Shown here: in pieces, positions 33,118 through 41,373 of the stretch
Numbering within the stretch: position 1 is the first letter of the stretch
Layout: each line of letters opens with the position of its first letter
Assembly (NCBI RefSeq): GCF_036227565.1
Contig: NZ_CP109460.1
Span: 868,001 to 932,000 of the forward strand
DNA from: Streptomyces sp. NBC_01454
GTDB taxonomy: Bacteria; Actinomycetota; Actinomycetes; Streptomycetales; Streptomycetaceae
Direction: 5' to 3'
Length of the DNA stretch: 64,000 nucleotides
The notes under the pieces: generated by a model
Databases searched by the model: none
The model's input: the letters and a program-made list of their open reading frames with translations, nothing else
What the model was told of the DNA's origin: nothing
Program-made: the position numbers and the translations under genes

Positions 33118-34269
33118 GTGTCCTCGCACCGCACCACCGCCCTCGGCAGCGCCGTCGTTCTGGCCGTGGTGGCCACCGTCCTCGCCGGCTGCGAGCGCGG
33201 CACCTCGACCGGCGCCGGGTCCTTCTCGCCGGGGCCGGCACGGACCGGTTGCCCTGCCGTCCTGGCCAGGGCCCGGACGACCGTGGAGCGGGCCATGACG
33301 ACCCGCTCCACGTGGGACGGCCCCACCACCGGCCCCCGGGCGGTGGCCGGCAAACGGATCGTCTATGTCGCGCAGACCATGAACAACCCCGGTGTCGCGG
33401 GCGCCGCCAACGGCGTGCAGGAGGCCGCGCGGGCCATCGGCTGGCAGGTCCGGGTGATCGACGGCCAGGGCACCCCCGCGGGGATCCAGGCGGCCTTCAG
33501 TCAGGCCCTCGCCCTGCGGCCCTCGGGCATCGTCATCGGCGGCTTCGACCCGCATCTGACGTCGCAGCAGGTGGCGAAGGCCGGCGCGGCGCACATCCCG
33601 CTCGTCGGCTGGCACGCCGTCGACTCCCCCGGCCCGAGCAGGAACCCCGCCCTCTTCAGCAACGTCACCACCCGGGTCCAGGACGTCGCGAGGAGCAGCG
33701 CGGACTGGATCATCGTGCACTCCCACGGCCACGCCGGGGTCGTCGTGTTCACCGATGACTCGATCCCGTTCGCCAGGAACAAATCCGAGCTGATCAAGAA
33801 GGAGCTGGCCACCTGCTCCGGCGTGACGTTGCTGGCGGAGGAGAACATCCCGATCGCGGACACCAGCAGCCGGACCCCCCAGGAGGTCTCCTCGCTGCTC
33901 TCCCGCTTCCGGGACAGCTGGACCCACTCCGCCGCCATCAACGATGTGTACTTCGCCGATGCCGCCCCGGCACTGCGCGCCGCACGCAAGAAGGGCGGCG
34001 GCGTCCCCTTCAACATCGGTGCCGGCGACGGCGATCCGTCCGCCTTCCAGCGCATCAACAGCGGTCAGTTCCAGGCCGCCACCGTTCCTGAACCGTTCGC
34101 CCAGCAGGGCTGGCAGATCCTCGACGAGTTCAACCGCGCCTTCGCCGGCAGGCCGGCCAGCGGCTACGTCGCCCCCGTGCACATCGCCACGGCCGCCAAC
34201 AGCGGCGGCGCCACGACATGGAACCCGCCGGGCTACCGCGCGGCGTATCTGAAGATCTGGGGGAAGTGA
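33118..34269 (+). CDS. Sugar-type ABC importer substrate-binding lipoprotein
   Basis: A 383-residue periplasmic-binding-protein-like lipoprotein of the RbsB/LacI fold. The signal ALGSAVVLAVVATVLAGC ends in a lipobox. The mature part shows VYVAQTMNNPGVAGAANGVQ, LALRPSGIVIGGFDP and FNIGAGDGDPSAFQRI. GTG at 33118 follows GGGAG and gives a normal-length signal. An in-frame GTG at 33073 that overlaps the permease stop would add 15 residues and is the alternative. Third gene of the importer operon. Confidence 0.9.
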   Translation: MSSHRTTALGSAVVLAVVATVLAGCERGTSTGAGSFSPGPARTGCPAVLARARTTVERAMTTRSTWDGPTTGPRAVAGKRIVYVAQTMNNPGVAGAANGVQEAARAIGWQVRVIDGQGTPAGIQAAFSQALALRPSGIVIGGFDPHLTSQQVAKAGAAHIPLVGWHAVDSPGPSRNPALFSNVTTRVQDVARSSADWIIVHSHGHAGVVVFTDDSIPFARNKSELIKKELATCSGVTLLAEENIPIADTSSRTPQEVSSLLSRFRDSWTHSAAINDVYFADAAPALRAARKKGGGVPFNIGAGDGDPSAFQRINSGQFQAATVPEPFAQQGWQILDEFNRAFAGRPASGYVAPVHIATAANSGGATTWNPPGYRAAYLKIWGK

Positions 34270-34324
34270 GTCGGGCCGGCCTCCCGCACCGCCGGGCCCG
34301 AACACCGGGGAGAGCCGGGGGAGG

Positions 34325-35236
34325 TCATACGCCGCCGAGCGGAACCGGCGGCGGCAGTTGCGCCACGGGGTCCACGAGGGCGTGCACGGCCGGCAGCCAG
34401 GGGCGCTCCCGCGGACCGCACAGCACCAGGTTCCTGCTGTGGTGCGGGGTGATCGGCACCAGGACGAGGTCGTCGGGGACCACCGAACGTGAGACCTCCG
34501 GCAGGATCGAGACGCCGAGGCCGGCCTGGACCATGCTGAGGAGCGTGCCGAGGTCCCGTACGCGATGGGCCGGGGTGTACTCCTCCCCCGCCAGCCGGTG
34601 GATGGTGCGGATGTGCCGCTCGCAGCCGTTCGGCGAGAGGACCAGCGGGTCGTCCGCGAGGTCCGCGACATGGACGCTCTCCTCCCCCGCCAAGGGGTGG
34701 TCCTGCGGGAGCAGGGCGAGGAAGGGGTCGGTCACCAGCAGCGCGCCACCGCCGCCATGGCCATCCCCCCGGCCGGTGGCCGGCGCGGGGTCGACCACGA
34801 TGGCGGCGTCCGCCGCCGCGCCGGCGAGCCAGGCCTCGGTCTCCTCGCCGCTGCCCTCGAAAACACGGAGGTGAAGCGCCGGCAGCCGCTCCGCCCAGTG
34901 GCGCAGCAGCGAGGGCAGCAGTCCCTGGCAGACCGTGGGGGTGGCGGCGAGGCGTACCGTGCCGCCCGGCGTCGCCCGGTGCCGGGCCGCGGCGTCGAGG
35001 ACCGCGTCCGCCGCCGCGAGAGCCGAACGGGCATGGGACAGCACCCTCTCACCAAGTCCCGTCATCCGTACGGGAGATGAGCGCACCAGCAACGGCCCGG
35101 CGAGGGTGCGCTCCAGCGAGGCGACGGCATGCGAGACCGCCGACTGGCTCAGCCCCAGCTCGTCCGCCGCCCTACCGAAGCCCCCCGCGTCGACCACCGC
35201 GACGAACGCCCGCAACTGCGGCAGATTCAACGCCAC
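34325..35236 (-). CDS. LysR-family transcriptional regulator
   Basis: A 303-residue LysR protein with an N-terminal HTH (LPQLRAFVAVVDAGGFGRAA, GLSQSAVSHAVASLERTLAG) and an effector domain from about residue 90. It is divergent from the tautomerase gene across a region with three related symmetric elements, so it is the probable regulator of that gene and its followers. The GTG start follows AAAGG. Effector unknown. Confidence 0.92.
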   Translation of the reverse strand: MALNLPQLRAFVAVVDAGGFGRAADELGLSQSAVSHAVASLERTLAGPLLVRSSPVRMTGLGERVLSHARSALAAADAVLDAAARHRATPGGTVRLAATPTVCQGLLPSLLRHWAERLPALHLRVFEGSGEETEAWLAGAAADAAIVVDPAPATGRGDGHGGGGALLVTDPFLALLPQDHPLAGEESVHVADLADDPLVLSPNGCERHIRTIHRLAGEEYTPAHRVRDLGTLLSMVQAGLGVSILPEVSRSVVPDDLVLVPITPHHSRNLVLCGPRERPWLPAVHALVDPVAQLPPPVPLGGV

Positions 35237-35254
35237 GATGCCTTTCCCTCCCCG

Positions 35255-35317
35255 TCATGAGGCCCTTCATACGGCACCAGTCCCCTCATGAGGGCCTCTT
35301 ATGAAGGCCCCTCATGA
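35255..35317. promoter_or_regulatory. Inverted operator pair between LysR gene and tautomerase gene
   Basis: TCATGAGGCCCTTCAT (35255-35270) is almost the reverse complement of ATGAAGGCCCCTCATGA (35301-35317). Between them is the palindrome CCTCATGAGG (35284-35293). The two outer copies in opposite orientation around a central dyad are a plausible LysR binding array controlling both divergent genes. Confidence 0.6.
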
Positions 35318-35403
35318 GTCCATCGATGATCCTCGTTGGACCCATCTTCCCTGACCGGAGAGGCTCATGAGCATTCACTCCGCTCCTGGAAAGGCGTCGT
35401 CCC

Positions 35404-35832
35404 ATGCCGTACATCCGCGTCACCGTCTCCGACCCGGACCTGGCCCCCGCCCGCCATTACGCCCTCGCGGAGGGCCTGACGGACCTGGCCGTCTCCGCCC
35501 TCGGAAAGTCCGCGGCGCGCACCACGGTCCACGTGCACCCGGTCCCGGCCGACCACTTCTTCGTCGCCGGCCGCCCGGTCCGCGAGGCCACCGGCGCTCA
35601 CGTGGAAGCAAGCATCACCGCGGGCACCAACAGCGCCGAGGAGAAGGCCCGGTTCCTCGCCGGGGCGTACGCGCTGCTGCGGGAAACCCTGGGCGTACTG
35701 CCCCCGGTCGCCGGGGTCGCCCTGTACGAACTCCACCCCGAGAGCTACGGCTACAACGGCGTCACCCAACTCGACCACTACCGGCACACGCCCCGGCCCG
35801 CCCCGGGGACCGATGCACCCTCACGGCCGTAA
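35404..35832 (+). CDS. 4-oxalocrotonate tautomerase-like protein
   Basis: A 142-residue member of the tautomerase superfamily. The second residue is Pro (MPYIRVTVSD), which after Met removal is the catalytic base of the family. The domain continues with ALAEGLTDLAVSALGK and TTVHVHPVPADHFFVAG. At 142 residues it is longer than the 62-residue classic enzyme, closer to fused or cis-CaaD/MSAD-like forms. The divergent LysR is its likely regulator. Two small membrane-protein genes follow. Confidence 0.82.
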   Translation: MPYIRVTVSDPDLAPARHYALAEGLTDLAVSALGKSAARTTVHVHPVPADHFFVAGRPVREATGAHVEASITAGTNSAEEKARFLAGAYALLRETLGVLPPVAGVALYELHPESYGYNGVTQLDHYRHTPRPAPGTDAPSRP

Positions 35833-35939
35833 GTGTGCGTGTACCGGGTACCCGGTACACGCAAGCCGCCGCAACGGAGCGGCAGGTGCCCGCCCGGGCC
35901 GGCTGCGGCATTGGCCGGCCTTCGCACGAAAGGCACAGC

Positions 35940-36107
35940 ATGCTCTTTCTGGTCGTATCCCTCTTTCTCTTCGGTGCGTTGCTCGGGACGGCAGGTCATG
36001 TCCCGGTACCCGTCACGGTGCTCGGCGGGATCGCCATCACGGCCTGGCTCACGGTGTTCTTCTGGCGCGAACGCCGCAAGAGCGGCATGAAGGGAGCCTC
36101 GCGATGA
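35940..36107 (+). CDS. Small membrane protein (two helices)
   Basis: A 55-residue protein with two hydrophobic segments (MLFLVVSLFLFGALLGTAG and VTVLGGIAITAWLTVFFW) and a basic tail (RERRKSGMKG). GAAAGG precedes the ATG. Its stop overlaps the next gene (ATGA), so the two are coupled. No family recognised. Confidence 0.7.
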   Translation: MLFLVVSLFLFGALLGTAGHVPVPVTVLGGIAITAWLTVFFWRERRKSGMKGASR

Positions 36108-36370
36108 CCTCGACCTGGATCCCGCTGAAGACCGGTCCCCGCCCGCAGGCCGACCGGATGGCCGTCGCCGCGTTCGTCTGCGGCCTGGTGGGGACCGTGG
36201 TCTTCAATATCTTCTTCGGGCCGTGCGCTGTCCTGTTCGGCATCCTGGCGCTGGCCCGTGGCACGATCCGCCGCCTGCGCGCCTGGCTGGGCGTGGCCTT
36301 CGGCGTGCTCGACCTCGTCCTGCTCTTCGTCCTGACCTCGGCCGGCGGAACCGTCAGCTGGCACATCTGA
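36104..36370 (+). CDS. Small membrane protein (DUF4190-like)
   Basis: An 88-residue protein with two hydrophobic helices (MAVAAFVCGLVGTVVFNIFF and WLGVAFGVLDLVLLFVLTSA) separated by a GILALARG-type turn, the usual layout of DUF4190-like proteins. Coupled by ATGA overlap to the 55-residue membrane protein. Function unknown. Confidence 0.72.
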   Translation: MTSTWIPLKTGPRPQADRMAVAAFVCGLVGTVVFNIFFGPCAVLFGILALARGTIRRLRAWLGVAFGVLDLVLLFVLTSAGGTVSWHI

Positions 36371-36448
36371 GGGCCGGTCCGGCGGATCATCGCCCGAGGG
36401 CCCGGCAGCCTTGAGCGATGATCCGGGGACGCGACTGGGGACTGGTGG

Positions 36449-36590
36449 TCAGGTCATCGCGAACTTGGCAACGTACGCGTCGAAGGGCTCGATGCCGGCC
36501 TCCGCACGGAGTTCGTCCATGCGCTCGGGCTCTTCACAAGGCCACGGAACCGGTGACCCGTCCTTCACGCCGACGATCTGTGACGGTCAC
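36449..36590 (-). pseudogene. C-terminal remnant of an unknown gene
   Basis: The minus strand holds a short open frame ending GIEPFDAYVAKFAMT followed by a stop at 36449, with RMDELRAEAGIEPFDAYVAK and KDGSPVPWPCEEPE before it. It reads like the natural C-terminus of a protein, but an in-frame stop lies about 45 codons upstream and no start or ribosome site exists. It is interpreted as a decayed gene end. The parent family was not recognised. Confidence 0.4.
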
Positions 36591-36630
36591 GGTGTCGTGG
36601 AAGGCGTAGGCACATGGCCGCCCCCTCGCG

Positions 36631-37554
36631 TCAGCCGTGCTGTGCCCGGTCGTACACCTTCTTGGCCGTGGCTCCCAGCACTTCCCCCTGCATCACGGTC
36701 GGAGTCAGGGAGTCCAGTGAACTGTTGACCGAGACCAGCGTGCCCTTGCCGGTGGTGGCGTTGAAGTCGGCCAGCCACGGCCCGCCGCTTGCGCCGCCGC
36801 TCATGTCGCAGGGGATGGCCTGCAGGCCGCTCTGCTTCTTCGCCGTACCGACGCAGCGCAGGAGCTCCTCGCCGAGCTGCGGGCGGGTGGCGGAGTAGCC
36901 GAAGGCGGAGAGGGTGCCGCCAACGGGGCGGTTGAAGGCGATGTCCTGGCCACCCACGACATCGGTGAGCTTGCGGCCACTTTTGCCGTCGTCGACGACC
37001 AGCGTGGACAGGTCGTCGGTGGAGTCGTTCTCCCAGGTGCGCGGAGTCACTGCGGTGCGGACGGCGAACGCGCCGTAGGGCATGGTGCCCTTGCTGTAGC
37101 CGGGGACGAACACCATCAAGAGGTGGGTGTTGCCGGGAGAGGAGCCCCGGCGCACGCAGTGTGCCGCGGTCATGACGGCGGAGCGGTTGGCGCTTTTCAC
37201 GGCGGTGGCCGTGCACCAGGTATCGGCACCGTTCGCATTGACGAAGAAGAGCCGCCCGACGGTCTTTAAGACGGTGCCCTGCCACGGCTTGGCCTTCGGT
37301 CCGGTCGGACCGAGGTCCACGGACTTCCCAACGGCCTTGATGCGGGCGGGCGTCCAGTAGGCGAGTGCTTCCTGGCGCTCCTTGGCCGTGTACGCCAGGA
37401 CGGAAACCGGGTCGGCCGAGGCGGCACGGGCCGGCTGACCGGCCACGGCCGTCGCCGGGATCGGGACAGCGAGGACGAGGGCCGTACCGGCCACGGCGAG
37501 TCCCATGACACGGCCATGAAGGCGCCGCATCACGGAAGTTGATGTCTCGGACAT
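36631..37554 (-). CDS. Secreted trypsin-like serine peptidase
   Basis: A 307-residue exported protein. An N-terminal signal (GLAVAGTALVLAVPIPATAV) is followed by a propeptide-like segment and a chymotrypsin-fold domain. The triad is seen as VMTAAHCV (His), NDSTDDLSTLVV (Asp) and MSGGASGGPWLAD (Ser, in GASGG rather than GDSGG). Paired Cys occur around these blocks. The ATG follows GAGGAG. It resembles the glutamyl-endopeptidase/V8-like trypsin-fold secreted peptidases of Streptomyces. Confidence 0.88.
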   Translation of the reverse strand: MSETSTSVMRRLHGRVMGLAVAGTALVLAVPIPATAVAGQPARAASADPVSVLAYTAKERQEALAYWTPARIKAVGKSVDLGPTGPKAKPWQGTVLKTVGRLFFVNANGADTWCTATAVKSANRSAVMTAAHCVRRGSSPGNTHLLMVFVPGYSKGTMPYGAFAVRTAVTPRTWENDSTDDLSTLVVDDGKSGRKLTDVVGGQDIAFNRPVGGTLSAFGYSATRPQLGEELLRCVGTAKKQSGLQAIPCDMSGGASGGPWLADFNATTGKGTLVSVNSSLDSLTPTVMQGEVLGATAKKVYDRAQHG

Positions 37555-37845
37555 AGCTGGTATCTCCTCGGCTGGTGCAGGCAGTGGACAGGGGCTGGCA
37601 CTCCGCCCTGCAAGAACGGGGAACCTGCCTGTTCGGTTGCGCTATCGACGATCTGTGACGCACTGCGTGGATACACGCCGCGTGGTGTCAAGGTCGGCGA
37701 CGGCGAGCACCCTTCGGTGCGCCGAAGCACCGCAGGAGGGCCTGTCCGGCGTCGTGATCACGTGGCGAGGAAAAGGGTTGGAGGGATGATGGTCGGGGCT
37801 GTTAGCTTGCCGTTGACCGTGACACCGCCCGAGGAGGTGAGACCC

Positions 37846-37899
37846 ATGAACGCTGTATCGACGTGGGTGCTCCCCCTTCCCGTCACGGCCGGCGATTGA
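37846..37899 (+). CDS. 17-codon leader ORF (candidate attenuator peptide)
   Basis: An ATG eight bases after a strong GAGGAGGTGAG ribosome site opens a 17-codon frame reading MNAVSTWVLPLPVTAGD, then TGA. It ends 55 bp before the alpha/beta hydrolase start. A stem immediately downstream can form in two alternative ways, one using sequence within the ORF. Those features together suggest a regulatory leader peptide whose translation state controls the next gene. The Pro-Leu-Pro segment could slow ribosomes (inference). No homologue was checked. Confidence 0.6.
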   Translation: MNAVSTWVLPLPVTAGD

Positions 37900-37941
37900 T
37901 GCAGGTGTCGCCGGGAGCGCCTCGACAACAAGGCACTCCCG
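37866..37941 (+). promoter_or_regulatory. Candidate attenuator with mutually exclusive hairpins
   Basis: Arm 2, GGGAGCGCC (37913-37921), can pair with arm 1, GGTGCTCCC, inside the leader ORF (37866-37874, one G-U pair). It can also pair with arm 3, GGCACTCCC (37932-37940, one mismatch). Arm 3 abuts the GAAAGG ribosome site of the hydrolase gene. Ribosomes in the leader would mask arm 1 and favour 2:3 pairing. No U-tract follows arm 3, so control of translation or of RNA stability is more likely than termination (inference). Confidence 0.5.
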
Positions 37942-37954
37942 AAAGGCAACACCT

Positions 37955-38719
37955 ATGCACTCTCTGCAGTTCACCGCCGAACCGTCGTCGAACGGTATGG
38001 TCGAGCGCGACTTCACCGTGGGCGACGTCCCCGGAGTTCTCTGGTCGCCGGCCTCCGGCGCCGATCGCGCGCCCCTGGTCCTGATGGGCCACGGCGGCGG
38101 CACCCACAAGAAGCATCCGTCGATGGCCGGCCGGGCACAGCGCCTCGTGACCGGCTGCGGCTTCCATGTCGCCGTCCTCGACGCGCCCGGTCACGGCGAC
38201 CGACCGCGCACCGCGCACGACGAGCAGGAGATCGCCGCGCTGTACCGGGCGAGGGCGGCGGGCGAGCCGGAAGGGCCGATCATCGTCCGTTACAACGCCC
38301 ACCTGGCGGAGCTCGCCGTGCCCGAGTGGCAGGCGACCCTGGACGCCCTCCAGGAACTGCCGGAGATCGGCGCCGAGGGGCCGGTGGGCTACGTCGGCAT
38401 CGGCCTGGGCACCGCGATCGGGTTGCCGCTGGTGGCGATCGAGCCCAGGATCACGGCCGCGGTCTTCGGCCCGCACTGGCCCGATGTCCTGGTCGAGAAG
38501 GCGCAGCAGATCACCATCCCGATCGAGTTCGACCTGCAGTGGGACGACGAGCGCATCCCGCGCGAGGCCGGTCTCGCGCTGTTCGACGCCTTCGCCTCGA
38601 AGGAGAAGACGTTGCACGCCAACGCGGGCACACACATGGAACTGCCCAGGTTCGAGGCCGACAGCGCGGCCCGGTTCTTCGCCCGGCATCTTGGCCGGGC
38701 GGTCACCTCACCGGCCTGA
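37955..38719 (+). CDS. Alpha/beta hydrolase lacking the nucleophile serine
   Basis: A 254-residue alpha/beta-hydrolase-fold protein. Blocks are APLVLMGHGGGTHKKHP, VAVLDAPGHGDRPR, VGYVGIGLGTAIGLPL and a late His in NAGTHMELPRFE. The elbow normally reads GxSxG; here it is GIGLG, so the catalytic Ser is Gly (codon GGC). The acid/His region is intact. Either the protein is a pseudo-enzyme or binding protein, or another residue serves. It is preceded by a leader ORF and attenuator-like hairpins, pointing to small-molecule-responsive expression (inference). Confidence 0.85.
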   Translation: MHSLQFTAEPSSNGMVERDFTVGDVPGVLWSPASGADRAPLVLMGHGGGTHKKHPSMAGRAQRLVTGCGFHVAVLDAPGHGDRPRTAHDEQEIAALYRARAAGEPEGPIIVRYNAHLAELAVPEWQATLDALQELPEIGAEGPVGYVGIGLGTAIGLPLVAIEPRITAAVFGPHWPDVLVEKAQQITIPIEFDLQWDDERIPREAGLALFDAFASKEKTLHANAGTHMELPRFEADSAARFFARHLGRAVTSPA

Positions 38720-38774
38720 AAGTGAGCGGCAGCGGCATCCGGTCTGCCCATCGGGTGCCGCTACCGCGGCCCGG

Positions 38775-38900
38775 GTTGAGGCTGCGCATCCAGATGAGGG
38801 ATCCGCGTAGCCGGAGCCCTGCCAGGTAGCTCGCGGATGTCTTGCCGTAGCGGGTAGCCAGGCCCCGCCACCTCCGGCTCGCGGGGCCAGGACGGCGGCA
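38775..38900 (-). pseudogene. Transposase C-terminal remnant (IS5-like)
   Basis: Minus-strand codons read RRWRGLATRYGKTSASYLAG followed by LRLRGSLIWMRSL, the characteristic C-terminal end of IS5-group transposases of actinomycetes (usually RWRGLATRYDKTAxSYLAGL). The rest of the element, its start and inverted repeats are missing. It marks an old insertion between the hydrolase and protease genes. The remaining sequence to 39006 holds a short frame ending GGGETVEEKYHP that may be another gene end, not identified. Confidence 0.7.
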
Positions 38901-39006
38901 AGTCCGCGTGACCGTCCGCGTCACCATGGACCCCAAGTCCGGCGGTGGCGAGACGGTCGAGGAGAAGTACCACCCGTAAGCACCCGCGTCCTGCCCGCGC
39001 GCGGTG

Positions 39007-39741
39007 CTAGCGCCGGGTGACCGAGCGGATCCAGGCGAGCTGCTGGGAGATCTCCCCGGCCTGGGCGGTCTGCTCCCGGTCGGAGCCGTTGAAGACGCCG
39101 AGGAGGGTTTCGGTGCCGCGCGGGGAGATGCTCATCACCGGGCCGCCGGAATCGCCGCCGGCGGGAATCCCGGACACCTTTTCCATGCAGAAGTCCGGGC
39201 CGCCCGGGGCGGTGAAGCCCTTGCAACGAGGGTCGTCCGGCCGTACGACCCGAAGGTCCGACTGCTTGAGTACGGGAGACTGGCAGGTGTTTTCGTCCTC
39301 GGTGCAGGTGGCGCCCCACCCGTACTGCCGTACGACCTGGCCGGGGTGGACCCCGGCCGTGGCCAAGGGCGCCGTGCGGATCTTCATCGGCGGGACCTTG
39401 ATGAGCATCATGTCGGCGTGCGCGCTTCCGACGCGCCTGCCGGGGACCGGGCGGACCGTGGTGCCCTTCCGCATGTCGAGGTTGCCGACCCGGAACGAGA
39501 TCCGCTTGTCGGCGACCGGCTGCGCCTGCTCGTAGAAGCAGTGCGAGGCGCTGATGATCCACTGTGCTGTGACGGCGGTCCCGGTGCACGTCGGCTTGCC
39601 GTCGATGAGCATGCGCACCGCCCACGGGCCGTAGGTGCTCTTCGATCCGCCGATGACGGCGGAGGCCGGCGCGGACGACATCACCGCACCCGTCACCAGC
39701 AATAACGCGGTCACCAGCAGCACACGAACGCGACGCACCAT
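39007..39741 (-). CDS. Secreted trypsin-family serine protease
   Basis: A 244-residue S1A protease with signal peptide (VRVLLVTALLLVTGAVMSSA) and the mature-type start VIGGSKSTYGPWAV. Triad blocks are WIISASHCFYEQ (His; more often TAAHC), SAHADMMLIKV (Asp) and PAGGDSGGPVMS (Ser). Cysteine pairs match the trypsin fold. ATG at 39741 is nine bases from GAGAGGAG. It differs from the other secreted protease in this window in keeping the canonical GDSGGP. Confidence 0.9.
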   Translation of the reverse strand: MVRRVRVLLVTALLLVTGAVMSSAPASAVIGGSKSTYGPWAVRMLIDGKPTCTGTAVTAQWIISASHCFYEQAQPVADKRISFRVGNLDMRKGTTVRPVPGRRVGSAHADMMLIKVPPMKIRTAPLATAGVHPGQVVRQYGWGATCTEDENTCQSPVLKQSDLRVVRPDDPRCKGFTAPGGPDFCMEKVSGIPAGGDSGGPVMSISPRGTETLLGVFNGSDREQTAQAGEISQQLAWIRSVTRR

Positions 39742-39907
39742 CCGGAACAACTCCTCTCAACGGGGCATGGGCCGTACGAGTGGTGAGATGCCCCGCGGGG
39801 ACGAAAAGTTCCCAATGGTGTGAACGAAGCGGCCCGGGGCCGTCGTTCGCCCGGCCGGAGTTCCGGCCGGGCGGGGCCGCACGGGTCGCGGCCACCACAC
39901 GTCAGCT

Positions 39908-41023
39908 TCAGCCGGTGAAGGCCCGCAGGAACTCGTTCGTGTTCTTCCCCGTGCTGGAACACGTCGCCTGCGCCTGGATGTTGGTGCCCTCCGGGCACGG
40001 CTTGTCGCGGGTGGCGGACCACATCGACAGCCGGCCGAGCCCCTTTTGCCGGGCGAACGCCCGGAGTTCGGCCGCGTCGCCGGGCGTGAAGACCTCGCCC
40101 TTGACGTCGTTCACCCCGATCATCGGCGTGACCCCGACCGCCTTCCATGCCGCGGCCTCACCGCGCAGGCCCAGCGCCGACTTGACCTGCTTGTGGGTGG
40201 CGGTGGCGGCGTCGATGGCGTACTTGCCCATGTCGCCGTCGTAGGAGGTGCCGTAGTCCATGGCCATGATGTTCACGGCGGAGACCTGGACGCCGTTCTT
40301 CTTCGCGCTCTTCAGCACGGCGACGGAGTCCCGGTTCAGGCCCGAGGGCATCACCGGCAGGGTGTAGGAGACGTCCAGCTTCCGGCTCTGCTGGAGCCGG
40401 GCGATCGCCCGGGCGCGCAGGTCGTTGGCCTTGGTGTCGGTCAGGGCGGGGCCCTCGATGTCGAAGTCGGCCTTGGTCAGGTGGTAGGCGTCGATGACCT
40501 TGCGGTAGGCGTCCACCAGCTTGTCCACCGAGCCGCAGGTCCGGGCCAGTTCGTTTCCGCTCTGGCCGCCGAAGGAGATCCGCACCTCGCCGCCCCGGTC
40601 GCGCAGTTGGTCCGCCTGTCCCGCCACCGGATTGTCGGCCAGATCCTGCCGGCCGCCCCACTTGGGCACACAGCCGCCGCCCGGGGAGACGAACGCCAGG
40701 TTGTACTCCTTCACACCGGCCTCCCGGGCGCCCTTGAGGAGATCGTAGGAGGGCCTGAGCGAGGTGTCGACGTACGGGGCGAAGGCGCCGGACGCGCCGG
40801 CGGGCGCGGAGGGGGCGTGCGGAGAGGGCGCCTTGGTCGCGGGGCCGTTGCTCTTGTGCGGCCGGGACGCCGCCGGCCCCGGGCTCGTGGCCTCGTCCGG
40901 CTCGCCGGCCGAGCAGCCGGCGAGCAGCGACGCCGCGAGTGCCGCGGCCGCCGCCGCCGCCGTGGCGGCCGGTATCCGGGTGCGGCTCCTGCGCACGGCG
41001 AACTGTTGTGAGTGCTTCGTCAT
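39908..41023 (-). CDS. GH18 chitinase-like lipoprotein
   Basis: A 371-residue exported protein. The signal AAAAAAALAASLLAGC ends in a lipobox. A Pro/Ser/Ala linker follows (residues 40-85), then a glycoside hydrolase 18 barrel. The catalytic DxDxE motif appears as KADFDIEGP, with VRISFGGQSGNELA and VNIMAMDYGTSYDG as the neighbouring family strands. It should cleave chitin or related GlcNAc polymers at the cell surface. Upstream, a TGGTC half-site occurs at about 41183, resembling half of the DasR element, but the second half is not there. Confidence 0.87.
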   Translation of the reverse strand: MTKHSQQFAVRRSRTRIPAATAAAAAAALAASLLAGCSAGEPDEATSPGPAASRPHKSNGPATKAPSPHAPSAPAGASGAFAPYVDTSLRPSYDLLKGAREAGVKEYNLAFVSPGGGCVPKWGGRQDLADNPVAGQADQLRDRGGEVRISFGGQSGNELARTCGSVDKLVDAYRKVIDAYHLTKADFDIEGPALTDTKANDLRARAIARLQQSRKLDVSYTLPVMPSGLNRDSVAVLKSAKKNGVQVSAVNIMAMDYGTSYDGDMGKYAIDAATATHKQVKSALGLRGEAAAWKAVGVTPMIGVNDVKGEVFTPGDAAELRAFARQKGLGRLSMWSATRDKPCPEGTNIQAQATCSSTGKNTNEFLRAFTG

Positions 41024-41373
41024 CGTCGGGCTGCATCCTTTGTGGGGGGGTGGGCGGTGGTGTCGGGACCTGGGTCCCGCACGGCAGCCGCGGTCCTCCC
41101 CCACCGCCCCGGGAGCGGACCGCGATCCGGACGCGTTCCGGATCAACTTCCCTCGGCCCAAGGCAATCGCATCCTTTTTCGCTGGTCAAGAATCGCCCTT
41201 CACCGCAGGCGGCGCACGGGCACGGCCCGCAGCCGAGCCGCTGCGGGCGGTCGCTACTGTGGGGTGATCCGCCGGCGTGGTGACCGGCCGGCGGGCTGCC
41301 GCGTTTCACGCGTCGCCCGGCGGCCCCCGTGACGGACAGCACCTTGACCGGCAGCCTTATGTAAGGAGCGAGC
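41024..41373. other. Divergent gap between chitinase and dienelactone hydrolase genes
   Basis: A 350-bp region holding both promoters. Seen in it are the palindrome CCTTA-TG-TAAGG at 41355-41366, which overlaps the ribosome site of the dienelactone hydrolase gene, and a TTGACC hexamer at 41344-41349. The palindrome could be an operator or could fold over the Shine-Dalgarno. No gene was found. Confidence 0.45.

Noticed and set aside
38908..38982. Short plus-strand frame ending GGGETVEEKYHP
   Set aside because: Reads like a gene end but has no start, ribosome site or identifiable parent; kept only as a comment in the transposase remnant entry.
41183..41194. DasR-like element upstream of the GH18 gene
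   Set aside because: Only a TGGTC half is present (TGGTCAAGAATC); the second half of the palindrome is missing, so a DasR site is not claimed.
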